Positions 16,794-25,902 of a stretch of DNA of 64,000 nucleotides are shown here, one piece after another. The notes beneath the pieces were generated by a model. It did no database searches and was not told the DNA's origin. It worked only from the letters and a program-made list of their open reading frames with translations. Each line of letters begins with the position of its first letter. Position 1 is the stretch's first letter. Source of the stretch: Deltaproteobacteria bacterium (lineage in GTDB: Bacteria; Myxococcota_A; UBA9160; UBA6930); assembly GCA_016875395.1 (NCBI GenBank), contig VGRF01000003.1, forward strand, positions 167,020 to 231,019, given 5' to 3'. Position numbers and translations under genes: made by a program.

Positions 16794-18109
16794 TCGGGCG
16801 CAGGCAGTTGTTACGGAACGCGGCGGGCGCCGCGGCTCTCGCAGCGGCGAGCGGCAGCCTAGTGCAGCGCGCATTCGCCGCGACCGCGCCGCCCGAGTGG
16901 TCGAACTGGTCGGGCTCGGTGCGCTTCACGCCCGCAGAGAAGGTCGCGCCCACGAGCGTCGCCGAGGTGCAAGCCGCGGTCGCGCGCGCGGCGAAGGCGG
17001 GCCGCGGCGTACGCGCGATCGGCAGCGGGCACAGCTTCACCCCGCTGTGCGAGACGCAGGGCCTGCAGCTCGTGACGAGCCGCCTGCGCGGCGTCGAGTC
17101 CGTCGACACGGCGCGGCGCGAAGCGTGGCTGCTCGGCGGCAGCAAGCTCTACCAAGTGGGCGAGCCGCTGCGGAAGGCCGGACTCGCGCTCTCGACCATG
17201 CCCGACATCGACCGCCAGGCCCTCGCGGGCTCGATCGCGACGGGCACCCACGGCACGGGCCGCACGATCGGCAGCCTCTCGTCGTACGTGACGGGTGTGC
17301 GCCTCGTGCTCGCGAGCGGCGACACGCTCGAGGCGACGCCTGACAAGCACCCCGAGATTTTCCGCGCGGCGCAAGTCTCGCTCGGCGCGCTCGGCGTGAT
17401 CACGCACGTTCGCCTCGCGCTCGAGCCCGCGTTCCGCCTGCGCGAGCGCAACTGGACCGCGCCGTTCGAGGCGTGCATGGCGCAACTCGAGTCGCACGTC
17501 GCGCAGAACCGCCACTTCGAGTTCTTCTGGTTCCCCGACCCGAACGCCTTCGTGCCCGCGAAGCTGCCCAAGGATCTGTGCGGCATGAAGTCGCTGAATC
17601 CGACGAAGGAGCCGCGCGACTTCGAGCGCTGGGACGACGCGGCGCAGACGCGCGGCGAGCGCGTCGGCTGGAGCGACACGATCTACGCCTCGCCGCGCGA
17701 CACCGCGTTCAACGAGATCGAATTCGCGATTCCTGCCGAGCGCGGCCCCGACTGCGTGCGCGAGTTGCGCCAGCTGATGCTCACGAAGCACAAGGACGCG
17801 CTCTGGCCGCTCGAGTACCGCACCGTGAAGCCCGACGAGGCGCTGCTCTCGCCCGACTGCGGTCGCGCAACCGTGACCATCTCGGCGCACCAGGCGGCCG
17901 AGCGCCCCTACCGCCCCTACTTCGACGACGTGGAAGCGATCTTTCGGAACCACGGCGGCCGCCCGCACTGGGGCAAGATCCACAAGCTCGGCGCAAAGGA
18001 GCTCGCGCCGCTCTACCCGAAGTGGGACGCGTTCCAGCGCGTGCGCAAGGAGCTGGACCCGAAGGGCGTGTTCCTGAATGCGTTCTTGCGCAAGGTGTTA
18101 GTGGCGTAG
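16790..18109 (+). CDS. Tat-exported ALO-type FAD-dependent sugar-lactone oxidase
   Basis: 439 residues with a Tat signal (IGRRQLLRNAAGAAALAAASG). An FAD-binding domain of the vanillyl-alcohol-oxidase fold has IGSGHSFTP and GSIATGTHGTGRTIGSLS. The C-terminal ALO domain (D-arabinono-1,4-lactone oxidase type) ends with RPHWGKIHKLG. It probably oxidises a polyol or sugar lactone in the periplasm, passing electrons to O2 or the cytochrome c encoded upstream. GTG start overlaps the preceding stop (GTGA). The start codons contain the dispersed TTGTTACGG motif at 16808. Confidence 0.87.
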   Translation: MIGRRQLLRNAAGAAALAAASGSLVQRAFAATAPPEWSNWSGSVRFTPAEKVAPTSVAEVQAAVARAAKAGRGVRAIGSGHSFTPLCETQGLQLVTSRLRGVESVDTARREAWLLGGSKLYQVGEPLRKAGLALSTMPDIDRQALAGSIATGTHGTGRTIGSLSSYVTGVRLVLASGDTLEATPDKHPEIFRAAQVSLGALGVITHVRLALEPAFRLRERNWTAPFEACMAQLESHVAQNRHFEFFWFPDPNAFVPAKLPKDLCGMKSLNPTKEPRDFERWDDAAQTRGERVGWSDTIYASPRDTAFNEIEFAIPAERGPDCVRELRQLMLTKHKDALWPLEYRTVKPDEALLSPDCGRATVTISAHQAAERPYRPYFDDVEAIFRNHGGRPHWGKIHKLGAKELAPLYPKWDAFQRVRKELDPKGVFLNAFLRKVLVA

Positions 18110-18125
18110 CGGCGGAGGAGTCGCG

Positions 18126-18641
18126 ATGAACTGGGACGCGATCGGCGCGGTCAGCGAGGCGCTCGGCGCGCTCGCGGTGTTCGTGACGCTCGTCTACCTC
18201 GCGCAGCAAGTCCGCCACGCGCGCGACTCGGTGGCACGCGCCACGGGGCAGAGGCGGCTGCAGGCCGCTTCGGAGCTGTCGCGCTGGATGGCGTCGGACG
18301 CGGAGGCGCGAAGGGTCACCCTGAAGGCGAACGCTGCGCTCGGGTCTCCGACGGGACCGCTAGCCGCTGCGATGGCTGCGAACGCGGGACTGACCCCAGA
18401 CGAAGTTCAGTTGATGATGTACGTGCAGCTCGCGTGGTGGCACTACCGCGTCGATGCGATCGAGAACATTCAGGATCTCCCTCCCGCCCAGCGCGAGGAT
18501 TTCGACAAGGTGCTGCGCCTTCAATATGCGGGCGGCAACCCCGTCGCAACGCTTTGGTACGAGAGCGTGAAGCACACCCTTCACGCCGGCGCCGTGCGCT
18601 ACGTCGACGCCGTGATCCGCAGCCCGGAGCCACGCCCATGA
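18126..18641 (+). CDS. Small membrane-anchored protein of unknown function
   Basis: 171 residues. One N-terminal membrane segment (AIGAVSEALGALAVFVTLVYLAQQV) is followed by a helical soluble part with Trp-rich MYVQLAWWHYRVDAIENI. This architecture is a common uncharacterised family in proteobacteria. GGAGG precedes the ATG. It lies inside the five-gene operon, its stop overlapping the PhyH start (ATGA). Confidence 0.7.
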   Translation: MNWDAIGAVSEALGALAVFVTLVYLAQQVRHARDSVARATGQRRLQAASELSRWMASDAEARRVTLKANAALGSPTGPLAAAMAANAGLTPDEVQLMMYVQLAWWHYRVDAIENIQDLPPAQREDFDKVLRLQYAGGNPVATLWYESVKHTLHAGAVRYVDAVIRSPEPRP

Positions 18642-19603
18642 CCACGCGACCCACCACCACCCGCGACCTCGCGCGCGCGAAGCACGACCTCGACCAGCAC
18701 GGCTACTGCCTCGTCGCGGACGCGCTCCCGCGCGAGCAGCTCGAGTTGGTACGGGCGCGGCTCGTCGAGCAGGCGGATGCGGAGCAGCGCGCGGGCATCG
18801 CGTACCGCGACGGCGGGCGCGGGCAGCAGATCGTCGACGACTTCGGGCGGCTGCGCGCGGACGCGTTCAGCGAGGCGAGCGGCGGCGTGAACCAGCGCGT
18901 TTGGATGCTCGCGAACAAGGGGCGCTGCTTCCGCGAGCTGATCGGGCATCCCCTCGTGGACGAGCTCGTCGGCCACGTGCTCGGCGAGCGCTTCATCCTC
19001 TCGCAGATGTCGGCCAACATCGCGCGAACGGGCGGCGTGCGAATGGGCCTTCACACCGATCAGTGGTGGATGCCGCAGCCCGTGCGGCCGGGGAAGCCGG
19101 CGGTGAAGCCGGGCGACGTGACGCGCGCGGCGGCGCAGGAATTCGTCAAGCCCGACCTCGCGCTCGGCATCGCGCCCGCCGTCGTGGCGAACACGATGTG
19201 GATGCTGTCGGACTTCACCGCCGAGAACGGCGCCACCGAAGTCGTGCCGGGCTCGCACATGAGCGGTGCGCATCCGCCGCAAGGCGATCAATCGGGTTGC
19301 GGCATCGTGCAGGCCGAAGGCCCGGCGGGCACGCTGATGGTGTTCGATGGCCGCCTCTGGCACGGCACCGGCGCCTGCACTGCGAACGACGCGCGGCTCG
19401 GGCTGCTCGTGACGTTCTGCGGTCCGCAGTTCCGCCCGCAGGAGAATCAGACCCTCGGCATCGACCCCGCGCTGTGGGGCGAGCTCGACGCGAAGCTGAA
19501 GTTCCGGCTCGGCTTCGCGCCGTGGAACGCGTACGGCCGCGTCGAGAGCCCGGCGGCGGCGGAGGTGCACCCGCTCGCGGAGCGCGTGGGGGAGATGCGC
19601 TAG
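18638..19603 (+). CDS. Phytanoyl-CoA dioxygenase (PhyH) family protein
   Basis: 321 residues of the PhyH Fe(II)/2-oxoglutarate dioxygenase family. The iron facial triad is visible as the HxD of LHTDQWW and the distal His of RLWHGTG; the strand NGATEVVPGSHMSG is diagnostic. Such enzymes hydroxylate alpha to a carboxyl or CoA ester, or act on other small molecules. It is last of the operon with the cytochrome c, the D-threonine-aldolase-like enzyme, the ALO oxidase and the membrane protein. Confidence 0.87.
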   Translation: MTTRPTTTRDLARAKHDLDQHGYCLVADALPREQLELVRARLVEQADAEQRAGIAYRDGGRGQQIVDDFGRLRADAFSEASGGVNQRVWMLANKGRCFRELIGHPLVDELVGHVLGERFILSQMSANIARTGGVRMGLHTDQWWMPQPVRPGKPAVKPGDVTRAAAQEFVKPDLALGIAPAVVANTMWMLSDFTAENGATEVVPGSHMSGAHPPQGDQSGCGIVQAEGPAGTLMVFDGRLWHGTGACTANDARLGLLVTFCGPQFRPQENQTLGIDPALWGELDAKLKFRLGFAPWNAYGRVESPAAAEVHPLAERVGEMR

Positions 19604-19666
19604 CGAGCGCAGCGCGCAGCCAGGCGGCGCCTTCGCAGCCGAGCGAAGTCGAATGCGGAGGCGCAG

Positions 19667-19675
19667 TTGTTACGG
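19667..19675 (+). repeat. Dispersed nonamer TTGTTACGG, intergenic copy
   Basis: A copy of the TTGTTACGG form between the convergent PhyH and monooxygenase genes, so not constrained by any protein sequence. Its presence outside coding sequence supports a DNA-level role. Confidence 0.6.
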
Positions 19676-19680
19676 GCGCT

Positions 19681-20868
19681 TCAGCCCCGCCCCTTCGGCG
19701 GCAGCTCCCACACCGCGCGCCCGTAGCTCTCCGCCGCTTCCTCCCACACCAGCGACACGTGCGTGACACCGACGTCGATGTCGCGCTTGAAACGCTGGAT
19801 CGGGTTGTCGAGGTAGACGGATGTCGCGCCGCTCATCAGCGAGAGATCGCTCGCGACCTTGCCCACGACGCGCGCGACCCAGGCGGCGTCGCGCTGCGAG
19901 GCGAGCCCGTCGACCGGCGTCGGCGCGGCGCCCACTGCCGCCCACTTCTCGAGCTCCGCCAATCGGTGGCGCATCACGAGGTGCGCCGCGTGGATGTCGC
20001 TGAGCGCTTGCGTCAGCTTGATCTGATTCGCCACGCGCTCGACCTGCTTCTCGCCTGTGAAGAGCGCCTTCTTGCCGACGAGCGTGCGCCGCACGCAATC
20101 GGCCATGCCCTGCGCCATCCCGACGAGCGCCGCGGGGATGCCCCACACCGCCGGCCACGTGAACGGCAGCCGCGCCATCGGCGTGCCGTGCGCCTTGCCG
20201 CCCGGTGTCCTCCCGAGCGCGAGATCGAGAATCCCGAGCACGCGGTGCTCGGGCACGAACACGTCGTCGAGCACGAGGTCTTTCGAGCCGGTGCCGCACA
20301 GCCCCGAGACGAACCAGTCGTCGAGGATGGTCACGTCCGCGCGCGGGACCAGCATCCAGTCCATCAGCGTCGGGCTGGGCTTCATGATGATGAACCAACT
20401 CGCGAAGTCGCAGCCGCTCGAAAACTTCCAGCGACCCGAGAGGCGCCAGCCTCCGTCGACGCGCGTGGCCTCGCTGCGCGGCGCGAAGGAGACGGTCGAG
20501 CAGATCTGATCGTCGCCCGTGGCCCAGTACTCCTGCTGCGCGCGCAGCGGGAAGAGGCCGAGCTGGTAGTTGTGGACGACGAACAGGTTCGCGATCCAGC
20601 CGCTCGATCCGCAGCCGGTGGCGATCGTGCGGATGCACTCGGCCGCGGTGTCGAGACCGAGCTCGTAGCCGCCGAAGCGCTTCGGCTGCAGGATCTTGTG
20701 GAAGCCGGCGCTGCGGAGCTCGGCCACGGTGTCGTCGGGCAAGCGCCGATTCGCCTCCGCGGCGGTGCTGCGCTCGCGTAGCCGCGGCACGAGCGCTTCC
20801 GCACGGGCGATCAGCTCCTCGCGCGTCGGAGTCTTCGCGGTCTCAGGGGCAACGGCGTGGGCACTCAT
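19681..20868 (-). CDS. Acyl-CoA-dehydrogenase-fold flavin monooxygenase (HsaA-like)
   Basis: 395 residues of the group D flavin monooxygenase/acyl-CoA dehydrogenase fold, related to HsaA and similar hydroxylases that use reduced flavin from a partner reductase. It shows the GGYELGLDTAAECIRTIATGCGSSGW segment and the SGRWKFSSGCDFASW core typical of this group rather than true acyl-CoA dehydrogenases. GGAGGG precedes the ATG at 20868. It lies downstream of the Rieske gene, 17 bases away, in the same operon. No flavin reductase is adjacent. Confidence 0.82.
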   Translation of the reverse strand: MSAHAVAPETAKTPTREELIARAEALVPRLRERSTAAEANRRLPDDTVAELRSAGFHKILQPKRFGGYELGLDTAAECIRTIATGCGSSGWIANLFVVHNYQLGLFPLRAQQEYWATGDDQICSTVSFAPRSEATRVDGGWRLSGRWKFSSGCDFASWFIIMKPSPTLMDWMLVPRADVTILDDWFVSGLCGTGSKDLVLDDVFVPEHRVLGILDLALGRTPGGKAHGTPMARLPFTWPAVWGIPAALVGMAQGMADCVRRTLVGKKALFTGEKQVERVANQIKLTQALSDIHAAHLVMRHRLAELEKWAAVGAAPTPVDGLASQRDAAWVARVVGKVASDLSLMSGATSVYLDNPIQRFKRDIDVGVTHVSLVWEEAAESYGRAVWELPPKGRG

Positions 20869-20885
20869 CCGATCCCTCCAGCGGC

Positions 20886-22424
20886 TCACGGCTTCGAGAT
20901 CCACTTCTCCAGCAGCTCGTGGAAGTGCCGCGGCTTGGTCTCACCGTAGTCCGCCAGGATCACGTAGGGGTTCTTCATCGTCTTCATGCCCGCCTGCACG
21001 CGCGGCATGTTGTAGACGTCCTGATTGAACACCTTCGCGAGCATCCCGAGCTCGGGCGCATCCACCCAGTCGTCGTCGGGGCCGAGCCAATGGATCGGCG
21101 CAGCCTTCGGCCGCGGCTGCCCCTTCGGCACGGGCCCGAAGTACATGCACTCGTGGATGCACATCTCCGGATTGTCGCCGTACGGCCGGAAGCGGTAGAC
21201 GATCGGATTGAACGAGCCCCACGGATGGAAGTTCGGGAACACCGTGAGGTAGATCGAGTCGATCAGCTCGGCGTCGCTGAAGCCGTCGACCTCGTCGCCG
21301 AGCGTCGCGCGCAGCTGCTCGCGCACCGGCTTCGCCGCCGCCGCGCGCAAGTTCTTCGCGCCGTTCAGCGCGACCGGCCGCAGCGGGACTTCCTCCGCAC
21401 CGGGCAGCTGCCGCCCGCCAATCCAGTCGCACATGTTCGGGTCGACCTGGCCGAGATCACCTTCGATGCGATTGCCCTCGGCGTCGAAGATCCCGTGCCG
21501 CCCGTCGCTCGTCGTCACGCGCACGCGGTTCTCGGCCGCGCGCTCGTAGACGGCGCCGCTCAGCGGGTGGCGCAGGCGCGTGAACATGCGCGCGGCGTCG
21601 AGCGGCCCTTCTTTGCCGGCGAGGTGCGGGCTCGGCGTGCTGTTCGGCGAGATCGCGCGGCAGTAGTTGCCGAACACGTCGTACTTCGAGTTCGCGTCGC
21701 CGATCGACTCGAGAATCGTCGGATGCGTCGCGACCACGTGGTACGCCTCGCTGAACGCCTCCTGCGCGACCTTCCAGTTGCAGCGCAGCACGCGCGCTAC
21801 GTGCGCGTACTTGTGGCGACGTTCGTACGGCATCAGCGTGAAGTGCGAGGAGAGATCGCCGAGGAAGTCTTCGAGCGGCTCCGCGTTCTCGTCGGGGTTG
21901 ATGAAGATGAATCCGCCCCAGCGGCCGAGCTTCACCTGCGGGAGCTTGTACTCGCACGGCTTCACCGAAGGGAAGTCCCACGCGCACGGCACCTCGCGGA
22001 GCGTGCCGTCGAGGTTCCAGCTCCAGCCGTGGAACGCGCAGCGCAGCTCGCGCGCCCACTTGCCCGCGCGCTCGCGCAGGAGGCGCCCGCGATGGAGGCA
22101 TGCGTTGTGGAACGCGCGGAACTCGTTCGGCGCGCTGCGCACGATCAAGAACGAGAGGTGCGCGATGTCGTAGACGTGGTAGTCGCCGACATCGGGGATG
22201 TCGTCCTCGTGGCACGCCATCTGCCACACGCGCTTCCAGACCTTCTCGACTTCGAGATCGTGGAACGCCTTCGAGAAGTACCGGTCGACGGGAACTTTCG
22301 TCGGTCCGGGCGGCATCGGGCGATCGACGCGCAGGATGTCGCGCACGGGATGTGAGTCTTGGTCGAGCAGCGCCTGATATCGAATCCCGGCGGAGCGAGC
22401 GGTTCCAGTCGCGGTCTCGGTCAC
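20886..22424 (-). CDS. Rieske oxygenase alpha subunit (second paralogue)
   Basis: 512 residues. The Rieske ligands are Cys109/His111 and Cys129/His132 (CAFHGW). The iron site is SEAYHVVATH with Glu226, His229, His234. Long blocks match the enzyme at 9758-11293. The GTG start at 22424 (VTETATG) is favoured because GGAGG precedes it; the ORF stays open upstream to 22952 without support. It is co-directional with the HsaA-like gene. No ferredoxin or reductase is nearby. Confidence 0.92.
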   Translation of the reverse strand: MTETATGTARSAGIRYQALLDQDSHPVRDILRVDRPMPPGPTKVPVDRYFSKAFHDLEVEKVWKRVWQMACHEDDIPDVGDYHVYDIAHLSFLIVRSAPNEFRAFHNACLHRGRLLRERAGKWARELRCAFHGWSWNLDGTLREVPCAWDFPSVKPCEYKLPQVKLGRWGGFIFINPDENAEPLEDFLGDLSSHFTLMPYERRHKYAHVARVLRCNWKVAQEAFSEAYHVVATHPTILESIGDANSKYDVFGNYCRAISPNSTPSPHLAGKEGPLDAARMFTRLRHPLSGAVYERAAENRVRVTTSDGRHGIFDAEGNRIEGDLGQVDPNMCDWIGGRQLPGAEEVPLRPVALNGAKNLRAAAAKPVREQLRATLGDEVDGFSDAELIDSIYLTVFPNFHPWGSFNPIVYRFRPYGDNPEMCIHECMYFGPVPKGQPRPKAAPIHWLGPDDDWVDAPELGMLAKVFNQDVYNMPRVQAGMKTMKNPYVILADYGETKPRHFHELLEKWISKP

Positions 22425-22567
22425 GGCGTCGTCCTCCCTCGGTGTGCCGCTAGAACGCGTGCAAGCGATGTACCTGCGAGGGTCCGCTCGATGCGTTGCG
22501 CCCAGGGACACTCCGCAGCGGGGCCGTGAGGCGCGCTGGTCATGCGCGTAGCGCGGCGCCTCGGGCG

Positions 22568-23671
22568 CTACAGCCCGAGCAGCTCGCGCAGCGCGCGCAC
22601 GGGCAGGCTGTCGGTGATCAGGGACTCGGGGATGTCCGCGCCCTGCGCGCGCATGCGGCGCATGTACTTCGTCTGCACCGCGCCGCGCCAAAACGTCGCG
22701 AACACCTTGGCGTAGTGGAACGCGCGCACGCGCTCGCCGCTCGCGGCTTCGTACATCGCCACGAGCTCGGCTTCGCTGGGCGTGCCTTCGAGCGCACTGC
22801 CCGCTTCGGACTGCGCGCGGCGATCGGAAACGAGCAGCGAGGCGAGATCGAGCTCGGGATCGCCGAGCGTCGCCATCTCCCAGTCGACGAGCGCGGCCAC
22901 GTCTCGCGAGTGCGGCGCGAACATCACGTTGCCGAGCTTCGCGTCGCCCCACACGAGCGTCGTACGCGCCGCGCGCGGGCGCTCGCGTTCGAGGTATACG
23001 AGCGCCTCATCGAACACGGGCACGCGCTCGGCCGGATCGTCCTTCAGCCAGCTCACGTGGTAGTCGCGCCAGTAGGCGAGCGGCGCGCCACCGGGATCCG
23101 CATCGGCGCTGCCGGGTAAACCTGGAATCGCGACTTCGCGCCAGCTCGCGCGATGCAGTGCCGCGAGCGCATCGATCACGCCCTGCCACATCGCGCGCCG
23201 AAGCGAAGGCGACGCGTCGCGGTAGAAGCCCGCGACCTGATAACTCGGACGGAAGTCGAGCGGCGCTTCGCCGACCACGCGCCGCATCACGAGGAACGGC
23301 GTGCCGAGCACGCTGGCATCCTGCTCGTGCCACAACACCTCGGGCACGGGGCACTGCGTGTGACGGCGCACGCCGTCCATCACGTGGAACTGCAGCGCCA
23401 TGTCGTAGCTCGGGAACGGGCCCTCCTCGCTCGGCGCCGCGCGCAGCACGGCGTCGAGCTCGTGCGCGCTCCCGTCTCGCATCCAGTGCGCGCGGAACAG
23501 CTGCGTGTCGCTCGACGCGCCGGCGCCCGGCGCCGCGAGGCCGTGCACGGCGACCTCGCGCGCACCAACGCGCGGCGCGAGCCACGCCGCGAGGCGCCGG
23601 CTGCGCTCCGCGACGTCGCGCACAGCGCTCGTCTTGTCGCCGCGCGCGGGGCGCGGAGTCCATGCGCTCAT
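22568..23671 (-). CDS. APH/ACAD10-like phosphotransferase family protein
   Basis: 367 residues of the aminoglycoside-phosphotransferase-like kinase fold. The catalytic loop reads LVWGDAKLGNVMF, with Trp in place of the usual His before Gly-Asp, and the metal motif is VDWEMATLGDPELDLA. GTPFLVMRRVVGE is the hinge. In actinobacterial and deltaproteobacterial catabolic clusters such proteins sit with acyl-CoA dehydrogenases and may phosphorylate hydroxyacyl intermediates, as proposed for ACAD10/11. It is on the same strand as the Rieske operon, 143 bases upstream of it. Confidence 0.8.
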   Translation of the reverse strand: MSAWTPRPARGDKTSAVRDVAERSRRLAAWLAPRVGAREVAVHGLAAPGAGASSDTQLFRAHWMRDGSAHELDAVLRAAPSEEGPFPSYDMALQFHVMDGVRRHTQCPVPEVLWHEQDASVLGTPFLVMRRVVGEAPLDFRPSYQVAGFYRDASPSLRRAMWQGVIDALAALHRASWREVAIPGLPGSADADPGGAPLAYWRDYHVSWLKDDPAERVPVFDEALVYLERERPRAARTTLVWGDAKLGNVMFAPHSRDVAALVDWEMATLGDPELDLASLLVSDRRAQSEAGSALEGTPSEAELVAMYEAASGERVRAFHYAKVFATFWRGAVQTKYMRRMRAQGADIPESLITDSLPVRALRELLGL

Positions 23672-23709
23672 GCGTGCAATCGTCTCCGATCCTGCGTCAC
23701 GATGCTCGC

Positions 23710-24831
23710 ATGCTCACGCCGATGGACGACACGCTCTGGCATCAGCTCCCGACGACGTTCGACCACGTCGGCACGAGCGATCCGCGCTTCTTCGATCGCT
23801 ACTGGTTCGCGGCCTCGGATCCGGCGGGGGGCGGCACGCTGCAGCTCACGCTCGGCGCGTACCAGAACATGAACGTGATGGACGGCGGCTTCGTCGTCGT
23901 GCGCGCCGGGAGGCAGCACAACCTGCGCGTCTCGCGCTCACTGCGCCCGCGCTACGCGACCGAATGCGGGCCGCTGCGCGTCGAAGTGATCGAGCCGCTG
24001 AAGCACCTGCGCCTCCACGTCGCACCCGGCGCGCACGGCGTCTCGGGCGTGCTCGACTGGCGCGCCGTGCTGCCCGCGCAGGAGGAGGCCGCGCGCTTCA
24101 CGCGCGTGCGCGGGCGCGTCGTCGAGGAGTCGCGGCGCTTCGACCAGATCGGGCGCTGCTCGGGCACGCTGCAAGTCGCGGGCGAGAGCGTGCGCATCGA
24201 GGACTGGTGGGCGACGCGCGACCACTCGTGGGGCGTGCGCGAGCGCATGGGCGTCGAGGAGCCCGTCACAGGTGCGCCCGCGCCGCCGAGCGCGGGCTCG
24301 CTGTTCGCGTTCTTGTTCTTCTCCACCGCCACGCACGGCGGCCACCTCCAGCTCGCGCAGTTCACCGGCCGCCCCGACTTCGCGAGCTTCGAGCTCGCCG
24401 AGATCGCGCGCCCCGAAGCGGAGCTGCCGCACCTCGCGAGCGCGAACCTCGCCGCTGATTTCGTCGACGCCGCGCGCCCGCGCCGCTTCCGCCACGCGCG
24501 CTTCGACGTGCAGCTCACGAGCGGCGCGTCGCTCGCGATCGAGGCCGAGGCATTAGGGTCCGCCGTCGACATGCAGGGCCTGGGTTACGGCGGCTACGAC
24601 GACACCCGCGGCCTCGGCGTGTGGCGCGGCGACGCGCACCTCGAGCACGACGTGTGGGACGTGAGCCACCCCGCCGAAGTCGTGCGCGCGAACGGCCAGC
24701 GCGTGCGCCCCGTGCACCGCATCCAGCCCGTGCGCGTGAGCGTGCGCGGCGCCGGCCTCGACGGCACGGGCACCGGCAGCCTCACGCTGATCGCGGAAGG
24801 CGCGCTGCCGCGACTCGGGCTCGGGAGCTGA
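23710..24831 (+). CDS. Lipocalin/CrtC-like (AttH-fold) protein
   Basis: 373 residues with no signal peptide. Two beta-rich halves, the pattern of the hydroxyneurosporene dehydrogenase/AttH-type fold: DPRFFDRYWFAASDPAGGG, GAYQNMNVMDGGFVVVR, WWATRDHSWGVRERMG, and a C-terminal THGGHLQLAQF. Related proteins bind or hydrate hydrophobic lipids or terpenoids, but this one's role is unknown. ATG 23710; another in-frame ATG is at 23722. Divergent from the phosphotransferase gene with only about 38 bases between, so a shared promoter region is likely. Confidence 0.7.
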   Translation: MLTPMDDTLWHQLPTTFDHVGTSDPRFFDRYWFAASDPAGGGTLQLTLGAYQNMNVMDGGFVVVRAGRQHNLRVSRSLRPRYATECGPLRVEVIEPLKHLRLHVAPGAHGVSGVLDWRAVLPAQEEAARFTRVRGRVVEESRRFDQIGRCSGTLQVAGESVRIEDWWATRDHSWGVRERMGVEEPVTGAPAPPSAGSLFAFLFFSTATHGGHLQLAQFTGRPDFASFELAEIARPEAELPHLASANLAADFVDAARPRRFRHARFDVQLTSGASLAIEAEALGSAVDMQGLGYGGYDDTRGLGVWRGDAHLEHDVWDVSHPAEVVRANGQRVRPVHRIQPVRVSVRGAGLDGTGTGSLTLIAEGALPRLGLGS

Positions 24832-24918
24832 ACGCGCACCTGCTCCAGGTCCTCCGTATTTCCTGGGGTCAACGCCGAGTCGCGAGGCGTCGAAGCCTCC
24901 CTTTGGCGGAGTGAGCCC

Positions 24919-25902
24919 ATGGAGATCCTGGGTCGCGGCAAGAAGAAGGGTGAGGAGGGCTACGGCCAAGGCCGCGCCGCGATCGCGGAGGGCGACGACG
25001 TCCTTCTCGACGAAGAGGCGCTCTCCGCCGAGCTGCTCGCGTGTCTCGAGGCGCCGAGCTATCGGCCGCCGGTGCTGCCCGCCGTCGCGATCGAGGTGAT
25101 GGCTCTCGCGCAGAAGCCGGACGTCGCGATCAAGGACGTGATCACGCTGCTCGAGCGCGACGCGCTGATCGCGGGCCGCGTGCTCAAGGTGGCCTGCTCG
25201 CCGGTGTACGCGCGCGGCGCGAAGGTGGGCTCGCTCAAGGACGCGACGATGCGGCTCGGGCTTCAGACGATCCGCGACCTCGTCATGCAGATCACCCTCG
25301 AGATGCGCGTGTTCAAGTCCGCCGACTACGCGAGCACGATGGAGTTGTTGCGGCGCCACGCGACGGTGACGGCGCGGCTGTGTCGCGTGGTGAGCAAATA
25401 CACCGCGCTCGAGGCGGAGTTCTCGTTCATGGCGGGCCTGCTTCACGACGTCGGCATCGCGGGCACGCTGCTCGCGCTCGCGGAGCGCAAGGGCAAACGC
25501 AAGACGGCGCCGGACCTGATCGCGATCTGGCCTGCAGTCGATCGCGTGCACCAGCGCGCGGGCGAGCTGATGGCGAAGCACTGGACGTTGCCGCCCGACA
25601 TCGCCTTCACGCTCGGCGCGCATCATCAGGTGCTGATTCAGGGCTACCCGCACCCGCTCGCCGCGACGGTCGCGATCGCGAACGATCTCGCGGCAGAGCT
25701 CGGCGCTGGCGTCGTGCCGAAAACCGGCGACGGCGCGGACGAGGGCCGCGCATGCCTCGTCGCGCACTCCGAGGTCGACCGCACGTCGCCGCACACGCTC
25801 GCGCAGGCGCGAGAGGCGCTGCGCCTCTCGGACGCGACGCTTGCGCTGATCCGCAAGGACGCCGAGCGCGCGGTGGCCGAGGAAGACGAGGCAGCGCGCT
25901 AG
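24919..25902 (+). CDS. HDOD domain signalling protein
   Basis: 327 residues. A Lys/Gly-rich N-terminus is followed by an HDOD domain (about 40-280). This HD-related domain usually lacks the full metal site; visible segments are VLPAVAIEVMALAQKPDVAIKDV and the HD-like MAGLLHDVGIAG. HDOD proteins act in signalling and are often linked to chemotaxis or c-di-GMP. Its stop overlaps the convergent serine hydrolase's stop by 4 bases. Confidence 0.87.
   Translation: MEILGRGKKKGEEGYGQGRAAIAEGDDVLLDEEALSAELLACLEAPSYRPPVLPAVAIEVMALAQKPDVAIKDVITLLERDALIAGRVLKVACSPVYARGAKVGSLKDATMRLGLQTIRDLVMQITLEMRVFKSADYASTMELLRRHATVTARLCRVVSKYTALEAEFSFMAGLLHDVGIAGTLLALAERKGKRKTAPDLIAIWPAVDRVHQRAGELMAKHWTLPPDIAFTLGAHHQVLIQGYPHPLAATVAIANDLAAELGAGVVPKTGDGADEGRACLVAHSEVDRTSPHTLAQAREALRLSDATLALIRKDAERAVAEEDEAAR

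Noticed and set aside
22568..23671. Aminoglycoside resistance kinase
   Set aside because: Family resemblance is to ACAD10-like catabolic phosphotransferases; no resistance context.
24832..24918. Possible GEMM-type riboswitch before the HDOD gene
   Set aside because: Only a small GAGGC/GCCTC hairpin is clear; no conserved riboswitch core could be matched by eye.
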